64,000 bases of DNA from Nepenthes gracilis (Eukaryota; Streptophyta; Magnoliopsida; Caryophyllales; Nepenthaceae): the NCBI GenBank assembly GCA_033239525.1, contig BSYO01000034.1, positions 2,790,001 through 2,854,000 of the forward strand, written 5' to 3'. Below, piece after piece: positions 1 through 12,370 of the stretch (its first letter is position 1; the number at the start of each line of letters is the position of its first letter). The notes below the pieces were generated by a model. It saw only the letters and a program-made list of their open reading frames with translations. It was not told where the DNA came from and ran no database searches. The position numbers were made by a program, and so were the translations under genes.

Positions 1-3000
1 ATTTGTATTTGGTGTGTGTGAGAATTTTGGGCAGAGCTGCTGCCGCAGTGTTCTGTTGTGAGTGTGTGGGGTTTGTGTGTGTGAGGGGAATGTATATTTA
101 TATGTATGTATGTATGTATATAGATATACATGTATTTGACATTCGTTTTATGTCTGAAAGTTTCGTGAAAATCCTACAGCAAAAATTGAAAATTTATATT
201 TTGAAACTTGAAACCTTGGGATTTAAATATCAATTGATGTTTTGTTAAAGTTTATTAAATGATTTGTATCTGAAGATTTTGCATGAGACTGAGTGATCGA
301 ATTTTAGAGACTCCTTTGAACTTATCTAAAGGGCTAAAAGTACTAGTTTGAATTTAGCTTTCTAATATGATGAAATTTGACTAAGAAAATATGAGCAAGA
401 ATTCCTTCAGATAAATATTTCAGTTAAGTATTTCAGTAAGAATTTTAGATAAGTATTTCAACCATGTGTTTTCAGTTAAGTTAATAAGAAATTGGCCCTA
501 TGAATATTAGTTAGTCAGGTAAAGTTTTCCGGCATGCCTTAAAACGTTATAATGGTAATCAATGATAACTCTGTCTATGAAATAATACGTGATCCGCCTT
601 TCCTTGTGGCGTTAATTTGGGATGATAGATTCTGGATTATACTTTTATGTATTTTGTATGCATTTTATTGATCATCATTCTAATTTTGTACATATCAATT
701 TGTTATGTATATTAATTACCGACACTTGTTAAGCATTCACTTCATATTTTTATTATTTTTACCCTTTCAGATTAGTGTGCCATGGATACATTACTAGGAG
801 TTCGGACGCAAAGTTGGTGAGTATTAGCTTTGTATTTGGATTATATTTGTACTAGATGTATATTAGTATTAGTTGGACAAGAAATAGGTCAGTGTAGCAT
901 ATTTTATTATTACGAAATTAGAGTATAGATTATTCATCTGCGAGGTTATTATAACGTTTGGTTTACATTGGTTCAAATTTATGATTTTGTTGATTTGATG
1001 ATCACCTTTTTCTTTATGGTCATTTAAAGTAGGTTATGGTTAATTATTTGTTCGGATAGTAGTTTGGAAAAATCCTGTGAATGAATGATAATATTACTAT
1101 ATTATTTTTAGTGTTAAATATAACATTCGACCCGTTTCTGAGTTATTTAAATTTTGAGTAATTATGAATAATTATTAATTGGACGTTTTTATTGTTAATA
1201 TTTATCTACTCATTTAGTACCTCTAACCATCCATCAAAACAATCCCTCCAATGAAATAGATTGTATGTCTTCCTAATCATTTGGCGTGTTTGACGATGGC
1301 ATTTTATGAGAAATAATATGTGATTCCTTTCAAAATATATTAATCATCTAATACGTATGGCTTAATATATTTGCTTATATTAATAGACTTATTTGAAAAT
1401 AAATTGACAAATTAAAAATTATATCACCACAAATGACTAAAAGATATCTCAAGAGTGATCGCACAAGATTGCTTGAGCTAGTAAGCACTTTCATATGCTT
1501 AAAAAGTTTAAAAATTAAAAACTATTAAAATTATCTCTTATAACATAACATATATTTAGTAATTTATTAAAATAATTAAAAATTATAATTTTATTATTTT
1601 ATATTAGATAAATTATTTTTTTAATTAATTTAATCTCTAATAAAAAAAATATACATTTTTGTTATTAAAAATCGATCTTCTTTGCACTCTATAAAACAAA
1701 ATGAAGTTGCAACTTCCTTATTTATATATTTTTGCTGATTTAAAAGCTTCCATCCCTAGAAAAATTGATTAACATGCTTCTCCACAAAGAATTTTTATTC
1801 AACTGTTGAAAGATTGAGAGAATAGATTTAAAAAACAAAAAGGAAAAAGAAACATATAATAAATTCTTCAAGACAAAAAAATTAGTAATAATTTAGGTAT
1901 ATTACGGTATTTAATTTTATATTATAAAATTACGTAATAATTTAACAATCCTTACAATAATTTTAGCTTATAAAATTTTACATTAATCTTAAGCAATAGC
2001 ACTCCCATTATTTTATGAAAAATCTCCCAAGAACAAGAAAAAAAAAAAAGCTAAAAAAATAAATAGAATTTGACAATCGCACGGCTGACAAAATGCAGCC
2101 GACCTATCTACCCCTAATAAATCAAAGTTAGGTAGATTAAAATTTAAAAAAAATAATAAGATCACAATAATATATTTAAATAAAAACAAATATTTGGACA
2201 ATATATTTAAATAAAGACCAATATTTGGCAAATATTTTTAAAAAATATTATCTAATAATATGATATATTGTTTATCTATTTATATTTTTTTATAAATTAT
2301 TAATGTAAACAGTATAAAAAAATATTTAAAATTATTAAAAAAATATCTGAATGTCGGCAATAATTCTCTGTTGCGGGGACCATCCTTCCTTGCCTACGCT
2401 CATCACTTCTTGCTACCAGTGACGCCCTCTGCGAGTGGGTCCACCTGTGGGGCCACACACTCATTTAATGGGGGCATTCATTAATCCAACGCCACGTTAA
2501 ATTACACATCTAATGTCACATTAATGAGCTCGGGTTTTTTATACGGCAAAGCACATATTTTATAATTTTTTTGATTATTTTTTCAAATATAAATTTTATA
2601 AAAAAAAAGTTAATGTAAAAAAAAAATTATGAAATATATGCTTCGTAATATATAATCTCGAGTTCAGTCATATGAAACCGCATACAACCACCAAACAAAA
2701 GAATTTTAAATTGTCAAAATTGAGTCAAATTAAACTATCAGTGATGGTTTAACATATATAAAATTTAAATATTATTTGATTTTTTTTATCTAAACTATAT
2801 TTATAATTTGCTTAAAATTTAAGAATTAAAATCAGGCCGAACCCAATGGCAAACATATATACAAATTTTTTATAACTATGTTTTTAAGAACAAAAAATCA
2901 GACCGAGAGACACCCAATGTGAAGACGACGAAAACCCTGCAAAGACATTAATACACATATATTCAAATTTTTATAACTACAGCCGTCAGCACAGACAGTA

Positions 3001-4011
3001 GCCTAAATCCCCCTTGGGGGAAACCAGACGCAGTTGGCGCACTCGAGGAGCTGCCCGCCACCGCGTCAAAGGAATCGGCGTGATCCGGGCGCTATTAATT
3101 CTTTGGGACAATGACAATTCAATAATTGTGATTCTAAATTAAATTTTAATAAAAATGGTTAAATTACTAATATTTTTTTAATATTTTAGTATTATTTAAC
3201 TTATTAAACATATATTTATTACTAACAGAGACAGTATTTCAAGCAAATTTTTATATTACATTATTTGACTAATATTGTTATTATTATAGGAATATTATTA
3301 CCTATTTAGTTTAATTTTTTTATATATAAAATATATTAAATTAAATAAATAATAATTAAACTACCAAATATAATAATATAACCCCGTAAATTATCCAAAC
3401 CAAACTAAACCGGTATATTAAAATTTTGACATAAATGATGGCCTGATTTGATATTATAAAAATTTAAATCATAATATATAATTTAGTTACCAATTATTAT
3501 TTAATCCGTACCAAATTAATTAATATTTACCCACATCTTAATTTCATAATATATTGTTATCTTTTTATTTTGATAATAATTAAATATATTATCCACAAAT
3601 TTTGGGATATTTTCAATTTCGACCCACTGTATAAGCCCTAGATTTTTTTAAAAAAAAATTAAGTACTTTTTTTTTTTATCAATAGCTTCCACTCCCTAAC
3701 GGAAAATTAAAAGGATGTAAAGGCACGTCTTCTTAAAAACATTATCCCTACTATTAAATAAACATTCAATATTATGAATTTTAAATTATAAAAAAATTGA
3801 TAATATTTTTTATAATTTTTTTTACAATATAATCAATCAAATATTTAACCCACAAGTTAAAAGTAATAAAATAGTATTTGTAAGGGGTATTGATCACTTA
3901 TTACTCATATTATATAATCTTTTTAATATTTAGTGATAATTCAAAAAGAAGGTGTAAAATACAGAAAAACATGATTATTCACATAATTACATAAATAATA
4001 AAATAAAGATG
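1..4011. other. AT-rich intergenic DNA without a recognisable gene
   Basis: I find no coding region that I recognise on either strand; the open frames here are short and low in complexity. Two stretches are clearly richer in G+C than their surroundings: about 2365-2540 and about 2960-3100, the latter with runs such as CCCCCTTGGGGG. They could be promoter-like or repeat-derived pieces, but nothing identifies them. A tentative LTR-like piece lies at 560-1120 and is listed separately. Confidence 0.5.
560..1120 (+). repeat. possible chromovirus-type LTR fragment
   Basis: The word order here (an ACACTTGTTAAG-like stretch, then a T-rich run ending TTTCAG, then a G-rich stretch) resembles the R/U5 part of long chromovirus LTRs, such as the one at 59211-61730 with its TACTTGTTGAGCTG stretch. 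No terminal TG/CA, target duplication or primer-binding site could be found, so this is a weak resemblance only. Confidence 0.22.
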
Positions 4012-4016
4012 ATTTT

Positions 4017-4554
4017 TCATGGGTACTGTTGCTTGGACAATCCGTGACAATGGCCCACTAATTGAAGGCTAATATGAATTAATGAGGCTCAGAAGCTACA
4101 GCCCAAAAGACTAGCAAGAAATATTTCCGATAACGTCCTATCCTTCATGAAACCGACAATAACGATCTAAAATTAAGCCAACTGACCCTCTTTATCTGAA
4201 ACGGTTAGGTATAAGAAGGAAGCCATCCTTCAGAAAGAGGGATTCGACTTTTGGTCAAAAAAGAGAAAAAACTGGATAAGTGATCTAAAGAAAGTAAGGA
4301 TTCCTTCTCAAATGAGGAAAAAATGATATCCTAAAACTCCATTTGACAAAATCCGTAACCAAGTCAAACACAATTTATCATTCCATTTTTTATTTGAGAA
4401 TGGTCTTTACTGACTTGAGCGTTGGAGAGCCTGTTGAAAAAAATTTTCATTTGGCCCTTTGATTCTCTGATTTTCTGTAGTGTTGTGCAGGTTTTGGATT
4501 AAAAAAACAGTGATTAGATCCTTTCAAATTCAATCCTAATCCGTAGTTGCAACA
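4017..4554 (+). repeat. 5' LTR of Tat element 1
   Basis: It starts TCATGGGTACTGTTGCTTGG and ends at GTTGCAACA; the 3' copy starts TGATGGGTACTG and ends at GCCGTAACA. The canonical first dinucleotide TG has become TC here, while the terminal CA is kept. A TATAAG stretch near 4211 lies in a region resembling the LTR promoter, followed by a TTGAGCGTTGGAG stretch typical of the R region of many plant gypsy LTRs. The ATTTT duplication lies immediately to the left. Confidence 0.92.
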
Positions 4555-4556
4555 CA

Positions 4557-4574
4557 GGCACCGTCTATGGAAAA
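4557..4574 (+). other. primer-binding-site region of Tat element 1
   Basis: GGCACCGTCTATGGAAAA follows the 5' LTR by two bases. It resembles the GGCGCCGTCTGTGGGAA motif found just after the 5' LTR of many Tat-lineage elements, where minus-strand DNA synthesis is primed. I do not assign the tRNA. Confidence 0.6.
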
Positions 4575-4613
4575 CGACTGAAAAGGCTTTGCTTTACCAC
4601 CAAATATACTAAA

Positions 4614-6205
4614 ATGGTTAACACACGAACATATGTCAGCGCACCTATAAGAGAGAATGTTGTTCCTAACAACGACCCCCATTTGGACAATCCAGAAGAG
4701 AATCAGCAAACACAACTCATGCAGGTGCTGAACACATAAATGGATAACATATCCGAAGCCCTACAAACCCTATGTGAACATGTGGGCCATCAAAAACCGG
4801 ACGCCCATTCTTCTGCCACCCATATTCCTATTTTCATGAGGAATAAGAGGAAGAAAAGGCCGACCGGGCGGATGCAGCAGATTTCTGACTAGGAGAAGTT
4901 GCCTTCTGGAGAAAGGAATGGAGACCGTTCTCAATTAGAGGGCTGGTTGGGCCCAAGATCCGTTGATAATAGCCAAAAAAGGCGGAATCCCTGAAGTGAG
5001 AGAAGACCTCACGATCGAGAGGAAGCTTCCTCTAACCTACCACCAGTTCGCAAAAATGTTCAACCGCACTGATTTGAAACTCCAGCAGAATTAAGGACTT
5101 ACCTCAATGCCAAAAGATCCGTCACAACTCCTCGAACGGAGGAAACGTTGGACAAAATTTGACATTATCTTTTCAGGGAAAAGCCTGAAGGACGCATTGA
5201 CGATTTGAGGAGATCTCCGTTTACAACGAAAATACAAACTTGTCCACTTTCCCAAAAATTTTAAATGCCAACTATGGACACCTATGACGGAAGTTCCAAT
5301 CCAATGGATCACTTGGATCACTTCCGAACACTGCTAAACTTTCAAGGTTTAGATGAAATGATGATGTGCCAATACTTCCAATTAACTCTAAAAGGAGATG
5401 CAAGAATTTGGTTCTACTGAATGCCTCCCAATTTCATTCGGTCATTCTGTGATTTGGCTGACAGTTTCCTCTCTCAGTTCGCCACCAGTCAAAGGATAGA
5501 AAAATAACCCTGGCACTTGACTCGAATCAAGCAGGGGCCAAACGAAAGTCTGAAGAGTTACTTGGCAAGGTTTACCTCTGAAGCCCGCCGAATTTCACGA
5601 CTCACTGATGAAGTTAAATTGAATACCTTCATATCAAATCTGGAGCCGAGCAAATTTTTCAAACATTTGGCCCACGGGAATCTACAAACTTTTCTAGAAG
5701 TGGAAGTCACTAACGAGCATAAGTGGCAGTGGAGAGGCCAATGAGACCAAAAAAACCCATTAGGATGGATCCTTCTCATTAAGGATCACCAAATAAAAGA
5801 AAAAGATGTGATGAAAGATCTCATCCCAAGGAGTCTAGAAAGCAGTCCAAGGACGGAGCACGAAAGGAGTTCAAACCTTACAACCTGACTCCACTGAACG
5901 ACTCCAGAACAAACATTCTCGTACAGATACGGGAGGAAAAATTCTTCAAATGGCTAAGGGCTCTAAAGAACCCCGAAAGTGGAGATCAAAGCAAGTTCTA
6001 TCATTACCATCGTTCCCTTGGACATGATACTGAAGAATGCTGGACTTTACAAAGGAAAATCGAGAACCTTATCCGAAAGGGATACCTAGCAAGGTTCGTG
6101 AAGAATCCAGAGCATCCCTTTGGTGGAATGGAAGAAGAAGAAAAGGAGCAGTTACCGCCAAAGAATCGTGTAGCAGCCGGAGTGGTGAATATGATAAGCA
6201 CTGAA
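4614..6205 (+). pseudogene. gag: Tat gag, broken
   Basis: Gag forms the virus-like particle. The start at 4614 gives MVNTR, a usual beginning for plant gypsy gag. The capsid-like part begins near 5290 (TYDGSSNPMDHLDHFR) and continues through RIKQGPNESLKSYLARF (5523-5573), both recognisable Retrotrans_gag stretches. Near 6003-6045 lies a zinc-knuckle-like HYHRSLGHDTEECW motif, in which the first cysteine expected in Tat gag appears as histidine. Stops near 4737, 4890 and 5417 and a frame change split the frame, so no full-length Gag can be made. Protease follows directly, as in a Gag-Pol polyprotein. Confidence 0.85.
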
Positions 6206-6260
6206 TCGATTAAAGCTCATCATTCTGATCGGCAAAGTGCTATCAAGAGTAACAAAAAAC

Positions 6261-6780
6261 AGAAACTTAAGAATGATGATGTAATTAGCTTTAGTCAAGA
6301 AGATATGGCTCATGTCCAGTCACTACACTCTAATCCTTTGGTTGTATTAACTTTAGTTTCAGATGGTAATGTAGATTACCAAATGAAATGAATATTTATA
6401 GATAATGGAAGCTCCAATAATTTGCTTTACCTTAATACCTTCTTCAAATTGGGATTGAAAATTAATCAACTCAGATCGGTTAATGGACTACTATATGGAG
6501 TAGGTAATGAACCAGTTACTATTCAAAGAATCATTCAATTGGAGGTCACTCTGGGAACTTATCCCAGAATTGCATCTCACAGATTTACCTTCCTAGTGGT
6601 CGATCTGCCTTCTGTTTATAATGCAATTCTGAGTCAGCCTTGCTTGACAACTTTTGGGACGGTGACATCAATTTCCCATTTAAAAATAAAGTTCCCAACA
6701 CTGTTTGGTGTAGAGGAAATCCTAGGAGATCAAGTGACCATCCAAACTTGTTATTTGTCTCAAATCACGCAAACCGTTTA
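6261..6780 (+). pseudogene. Tat aspartic protease, broken
   Basis: The retropepsin domain would cut the Gag-Pol polyprotein. The active-site strand reads IDNGSS with its aspartate codon at 6401-6403; Tat proteases usually have D-N-G-S or D-T-G-S here. A TGA stop at 6389-6391 lies just four codons upstream. Downstream, the frame 6422-6781 stays open for about 119 residues and holds the second half of the domain (SHRFTFLVVDLPSVYNAIL). The open frame ends at 6779-6781. Confidence 0.8.
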
Positions 6781-6954
6781 AGATCGGCTGGCAGAAAATT
6801 TTGATTATTGTGACAAAACCACCCTTCAATAAGCCCAATCCGGAGAAACAACAGATTTAATTCCGTTGAATCTTGCAGATCTGGAAAAATACTTACAAGT
6901 AGGAAGTTCATTAACCGAACCATTTCGAAGTCAGTTAATTGATTTCCTTCGGTA

Positions 6955-7714
6955 GAATCGAGATGTTTTCACCTGGACATCATCTGATATGCCAGGAATT
7001 TCGATCGATGTAATGATTCACATATTGGGTTTGGATCCAAATTACAAGCCCATTAGGCAAAAGTAAAAGAACCATTTGGTAGAGAAACTCATTGCGATAA
7101 TGGAGTAAGTGAAAAAATTACTAGATATCGGTTTTATTAGAGAAATCTAGTATCCATATTGGCTCTCAAATGTAGTTATGTTAAAGAAAAGTAACAGAAA
7201 GTAGAGGATGTGCGTTGATTTTACCAACATAAATAAGGCTTGACCAAAGGACAGTTTTCCTTTACAAAGAATTCATTTGTTGGTAGATTCCACATCCGGC
7301 CATAAATTACTCGGCTTTATGGATTCCTATTCTGGATACAACCAAATTAGCATGTGTCAAGAAGACGAAGAATATACCTCATTCATGACCGACCAAGGAA
7401 CATATTGCTACAAAGTAATGCCATACGATCAGAAGAATGCGGGCACCACATATCAACGTCTGGTGAACAAAATGTTCGAAACTCAAATCGGCCGGAACAT
7501 GGAAGTATACATGGATGATATGCTTGTCAAAAGTAAACTTGTTGATGATCATATCTTCGATTTGAACGTGGCCTTTGAAATACTTCGAAAGCACCATATG
7601 AAATTGAACCCCAACAAGTGTGTTTTTGGAGTAACCTTGGGCAAATTCCTGGGATTTATAATCTCAAGACGATGAATTGAAACTAATCCTGAGAAGATAA
7701 AGGCAATCACAGAC
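6955..7714 (+). pseudogene. Tat reverse transcriptase, broken
   Basis: The RT domain shows the usual order: SDMPGISIDV near 6985, a basic KSN block near 7185, CVDFTNINKA near 7210, GFMDSYSGYNQI near 7315, then the catalytic YMDD at 7508-7519 and FLGFIISRR near 7650. The metal-binding aspartates are therefore still present. Stops at about 7064, 7107, 7148, 7201, 7240 and 7673 break the first third and the end; the stretch 7277-7675 is open. RNase H follows at once. Confidence 0.9.
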
Positions 7715-8330
7715 ATGAACTCACCCAAAACCATTAAAGAAGTTCAACGACTCACCAGAAGGCTTGTTGCACTTTCTTGTTTCTTATCCAAGTCGGCAAA
7801 AAAATACCTCTCGTTCTTCGGAATTTTGAAGGGAACAAAAGCCAAAGGCTTCCAGTGGACAGAAGAATGTGAAGTTGCCTTCCAGGAATTGAAAAAATAC
7901 CTGTCTACTCCACCTCTATTGGCGTCACCACAAGAAGGAGAAGAATTGTACGTATATTTGGCGGTTTCCAGAATGGCCTTAAGTTCAGTCCTAGTACACC
8001 AGTAAGCAAATATACAACGGCCGATTTACTATATTAGAAAAACTTTATCGGACGTAGAAAGCCGTTATACACATGCTGAAAGGATGATCTTGGCACTTGT
8101 TTACTCTGCAAGAAAGTTGAGACCTTATTTTCAAGCCTATAAAATAATCGTCCTCACCGATCAAACCCGCAAGGGAATATTACAAAAGCTTAATACTTCG
8201 GGACGACTAGTCAAATTGGCAATTGAACTTGGAGAATTTGACATAGAGTACTGGCCAAGAGCATATATCAAAGGGCAAGCTTTGGCCGACTTTCTAATTG
8301 AAACGTTAGTTTCAGCGCAAGATATTAAAA
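7715..8330 (+). pseudogene. Tat RNase H (first, pol-type), broken
   Basis: After a connection segment (PEKIKAITDMNSPKTIKEVQ) the frame shows FQWTEECEVAFQELKKYLSTP, YVYLAVSRMALSSVLV and MILALVYSARKLRPYFQAY, the usual start of the gypsy RNase H domain (RVT RNase H). ILTDQ-like residues VLTDQT occur near 8150. A stop at about 8004 and others interrupt it. It would have degraded the RNA strand during reverse transcription. Confidence 0.8.
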
Positions 8331-8369
8331 TGGACGGCCAAGATATTATCCGGACTGAATCATCAGCTG

Positions 8370-8763
8370 TGTGGACGATGCACGTTGATGGATCATCCAC
8401 ACAGTTAGACAATGGAGCCGGAGCGGTGTTAAAAACTCCGGAAGGTATGAAAATATAGTACTGATTAAAATTTTCATTCCCAACGACCAACAACGTGGTT
8501 GAGTATGAAGTTTTATTGGCCGAATTACGATTAGCGAAAAAATACTCAACAAAGCATGTGGCAGTTTATAGTGACTCCGAGTTGATGGTTAATCAAGTTC
8601 AAATAAATTTCAAAATGTCAAGTCCATGTTTAACAACATACCTAACAAAGGTAAGGAACGCTTTTCAGGACTTTGATAAATTAGATATAACTCATATTTC
8701 AAAAACAAAAAATGGAAAGGCCAACCAACTAGCAAAAGTGGCAGCCATGAAAAATCCGAAATA
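8370..8763 (+). pseudogene. second (archaeal-type) RNase H of Tat element 1
   Basis: The segment reads MHVDGSSTQLDNGAGAVL, then VEYEVLLAELRLAKKY, YSDSELMVNQV and KNGKANQLAKVAA. These are the Asp, Glu and Asp positions of the additional RNase H that Tat elements acquired beside integrase. The first catalytic aspartate codon is at 8387-8389. Two stops (about 8457-8465) split it, but the rest is open. The presence of this domain is the strongest single argument for the Tat lineage. A closely similar copy lies at 58695-59210 in the second Tat element. Confidence 0.88.
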
Positions 8764-8989
8764 ATATTCACGAAGTGTACGTGAAATCCTGACTACTCCA
8801 AGTATTGAAGAAATTAATCAGGAAGTCCCACAAGTTATCAATAAAGAAAACTGGATGACTCCTTACTATCGATATATCTCTGATGGAGTCACTCCAGAAA
8901 ACCAGGACGAAGCTAAACATATAAAAACGACGGCCGGTTGGTAGACAATCATAGATGAAAAAATATATCGACGTGGATACTCCGTCCCA

Positions 8990-10110
8990 TACTTGAGATG
9001 TCTCACACCGAAGGAAGCAAATTACGCCTTAAGCAAGGTTCATCTTGAAATATGTGGATCTCATATTGGAGGTAAGAACCTAACTTTCAAATTAATGCAG
9101 TAAGGCTACTATTGGCCGACCATAAAAAAAGATGCTGCTGATTTTGTCAAAAGATGTGAAAACTGCCAAATATACGGTAGCATCCCTCGTACACCTCCAA
9201 CCGAACCGAAATCATTACAAGCTCCATAGCCGTTTGCGCAATGGGGGCTGGATGTACTTCGACCTTTCCCAATAGCGGCAGGACAAAGAAAATTTATCAT
9301 TGTAGGAATTAATTATTTTATCAAATGGGTTGAAACTTCCCCCTTAGCCAAAATAACGGACTATAATGCCACAAAATTTGTACAGCAAAATATTGTCTGC
9401 CGATTTTGGATTTCAGAAGTAATAGTCACTGATAATGGAATCCAATTCACCGAAAAATGCTTCACCAAATATTATACGAATTTAAAGATCCGGTTGGCAC
9501 ATACATCGGTTGCCTATCCATAATCGAATGGTCAAGTAGAGGTAACCAACCGGACTTTACTACATGGGTTGAAGACAAAATTAAAGGACGCTAGGGGCTC
9601 CTAGACAGATAAACTACCTTCAGTATTATGGTCTTACCAGACGACTCCTAAGAAGTCAACGCGAGAAATGCTATTCAACTTATGCTATGGAACCGAAGCT
9701 GTAATTACAATGAAATTTGGATTGGCCAGTCTCCGGATAGAGAATTTTGATCCACACAGTAATTCACAGTGACTTACGGAGAACATTGATCTATTGGAGG
9801 AATCTTGGGAAGCAGCTAGAGTGTGGGTTGCTGCTTATCAGCAATGGGTTGCATGATATTATAATAAAAGAATGAAGGCACGACAATTCGATGTGGGAAA
9901 CTTAGCCCTAAGAAGTGTGCTAGCTACTGGTAAAATCACCAATAGGAATAAGCTGTCTCCTACTGGTTGATATTATAATAAGCTATTGTTTCTACCATCC
10001 TTAGAAATGACACTTATAAATTATGAACTTCAAATGGAAAGTTGGTACCTAGAGCATGGAATGCAATGCATTTGAAAAAATTCCTTCAATAAAAATCGGA
10101 CGTTTTGATT
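8990..10110 (+). pseudogene. Tat integrase, broken
   Basis: A zinc-binding part (VHLEICGSHIGG, then KRCENCQIYG near 9155) is followed by the core: WGLDV near 9244, VTDNGIQF near 9427 and GQVEVTN near 9530, which are the D, D and E of the DDE triad. The C-terminal part reads YYNKRMKARQFDVGNLALR near 9860. Stops at about 9102, 9227, 9522, 9597, 9771, 9856 and 9969 make it inactive. It would have joined element DNA to the host chromosome. Confidence 0.9.
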
Positions 10111-10309
10111 CCATTGCATTCAGTAAATTTTTAGTACATTCTTTCTGATACCAATACAAGAAGGAGATAAAAACAAAACTAAGGCTGAGGGCTTGACGGA
10201 CGCGGCATTGAAGGTCCACCAAAATTTGAGAAATCATTTAAGTTCGATCGAAGTCGAGGACCTAGGTTTCTAGGATCAAAGAACCCGGTCAAAAACTAAG
10301 GATCCAAAA

Positions 10310-12085
10310 TGAAGGAAATCTACCGACACAAAAGGATACCTTCCAAAAATCTAGTGTTTAAAGTCGGACGAACTTTTTCTGGTTTAAGTCGGGCCATAAG
10401 TTCTGCTCTTAATAAAGCATTATCGCCTCTAAGATTAGATGCATGTTCCTCGGCCGACCTCAAGGCATCTTTGGTCTTCTGCAACTCCAATTCAAGGCTA
10501 GATACCCGCTCTTGAAATGATTCAATTTGCACGGTAGCAGTGCTAGCCTAATTTCTCATCTCTTCAAGTACGGAAAGATCAATACGAGTTTGCTCTAACC
10601 GTTGGACTTCATTCTCAAGTCGTTCAATTTTCATATCACGTTGGAATATGCAGATATTTAAAAATTTCCTCATCTTATCAGTCTAAAAAAATGAAGAAGA
10701 AGAAGAATGATGAATGAAGAGTAAAAAAAAGAGTTACATTAAAAAATTACTGTAATATAGCGAGCTCTTTGAGCAACAATATTTAAGGGCAACCGATTTG
10801 AAGTGATGGGAGTAGAAGCACACTCCGGCCTTAACGGACTTTGATGAGATGAAGTCGCCCGGTCAATTGAGGGAGTAGGAACCCTAATTTGCAAACCGGC
10901 TCTTGGACTTTGAGGAGGGTTAGCAACTGTCACGGCAGGAGTGGAAATTTCCAGGCAGGCCTCTCCCACTCCGGTTAGTAAAGAATCAACATCAAAAGTT
11001 TCCGTACTTATAAGAGACTGGCTTTGGAGTCGGAGAAAATCAATTGATGTACCAGCTGATCTCTCTTCAATCTAAATTCTCTCAACAGCAGCTGTACCAG
11101 GCCGATCAAAAATTGATTCTCCTCCTACTCCGGACAGACCACTAGCCTCCACAACGCTAACAGTATTAACAGACTCCGGTCATAGAGAAGTCTCAACACA
11201 TGAGATTGTTGGCTCAATGGCTGCTAAAGGCTCAGTAGCAAGGTTTTCTTCCTGAGATTGGTTAAGCAGGGCAAAGGATGAACTCCCTATTCCTTTTAAT
11301 CTTTCAGACATGAGAAGACCGATATCTGCAGAAGAAATTGATGGGCTGGGTGATACAGCCTGATGTTTGGCTCTTTGGATGCAGCTTTTTTTGTTTTTCT
11401 TTTGCGACGTTTAGGTGATGGGTCGCATGACCCAATTCTTTTAGTTTGAATCTCCCATTTAACTAACGCAACAAATTTCAGGAAAAAACACGTGATCATT
11501 ATCACTAAAGGACTCCAAATTCATTTTTATCATTTCGATCAAAGGTTTCACCGATTCGTCTTCTTCCAAAGAAATTTTGCTACAATAAGATTCAGGAACT
11601 TTGCACGAAATATTTGGGATGCCCAACTCTGGAACTGTTAGAAAGAAGAAACGGTATTTCCACTTTTTAAACATTTCAATAATAACCCCACTAATATTTA
11701 GTTCGTGAGAAGATAAAGAAATCTAATCCCCGTTTTAGCAAAATTTGAATAAAACTTTAATGGTGGTGGAACTTAAAGTCATATTGTGAAGGCAAAAAAA
11801 TATGCAGAGGTTGCATAAATACCTCACAGCATTTGCATGGTATCGAGCGATGGACACGTTCAAGTCAGAAAAAGATTATATGTAACTCGAAAGCCAAAGA
11901 AAAACGAAGACCACTCTTCAAGTGAGCTTCATATACAGTGATGAATCGACCCAGAGGAGAACAGGCTTTGTCAGTTTCGGATGAATAGAGAACAAGTAAG
12001 TCCATGGGATTTTATACTGAAAAATAATGTTTCCTACTTCCTCGACAGTAAGAACGGACTTGGTCGAATCCACTGTGGGCGCCAT
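10310..12085 (-). pseudogene. antisense accessory ORF (aORF) of Tat element 1, intron-containing, damaged
   Basis: This ORF runs opposite to gag-pol, between integrase and the 3' LTR. Its start reads MAPTVDSTKSVLTVEEVGNI (ATG at 12085). Next comes an NAVRYL segment near 11840, KKWKYRFFFLTVPELGIPN near 11660, a basic KRRKRKTKK stretch near 11410, a Ser/Pro-rich acidic linker, and a coiled coil (SFQERVSSLELELQKTKDAL, 10510-10450). A likely 68-nt intron lies at 10683-10750 (GT...TTTTTTTAG) just before the coiled coil. The same domain order is found on the plus strand at 54880-56825. The family resembles the 'putative gypsy type transposon' domain (Transposase_28, PF04195) known from antisense ORFs of Tat elements; its function is unknown. 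Frameshifts and stops (for example near 11950, 11470 and 11070) make this copy inactive. Confidence 0.78.
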
Positions 12086-12370
12086 TTAAGTGAAAGAATG
12101 GAGCTCAAAAGTATAAGAAGAAAGAATAAGAGTAGAACGGTGAAGGAAAAATGAAGAGGAAAAACTCTAATATAAGTTTGAAAGGAACATCCTTTTGAAT
12201 TTAAAAATAATTAAATGATGCGTGTCAATCAAACATTGGCTACTCAAACGGCGGAAACAAAAAAAACGCTTCTAGACGATCAACACGTGACAAGCCAGAC
12301 AAGATTTGTGTCAGAACAAATGATTTTCAGGATATGATTCACTCTGGCATTTATTAAAACTCAATCTGTT

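Noticed and set aside
10309..10515. Plus-strand open frame of 68 residues
   Set aside because: It is the shadow of the antisense coiled-coil segment of the aORF on the minus strand.
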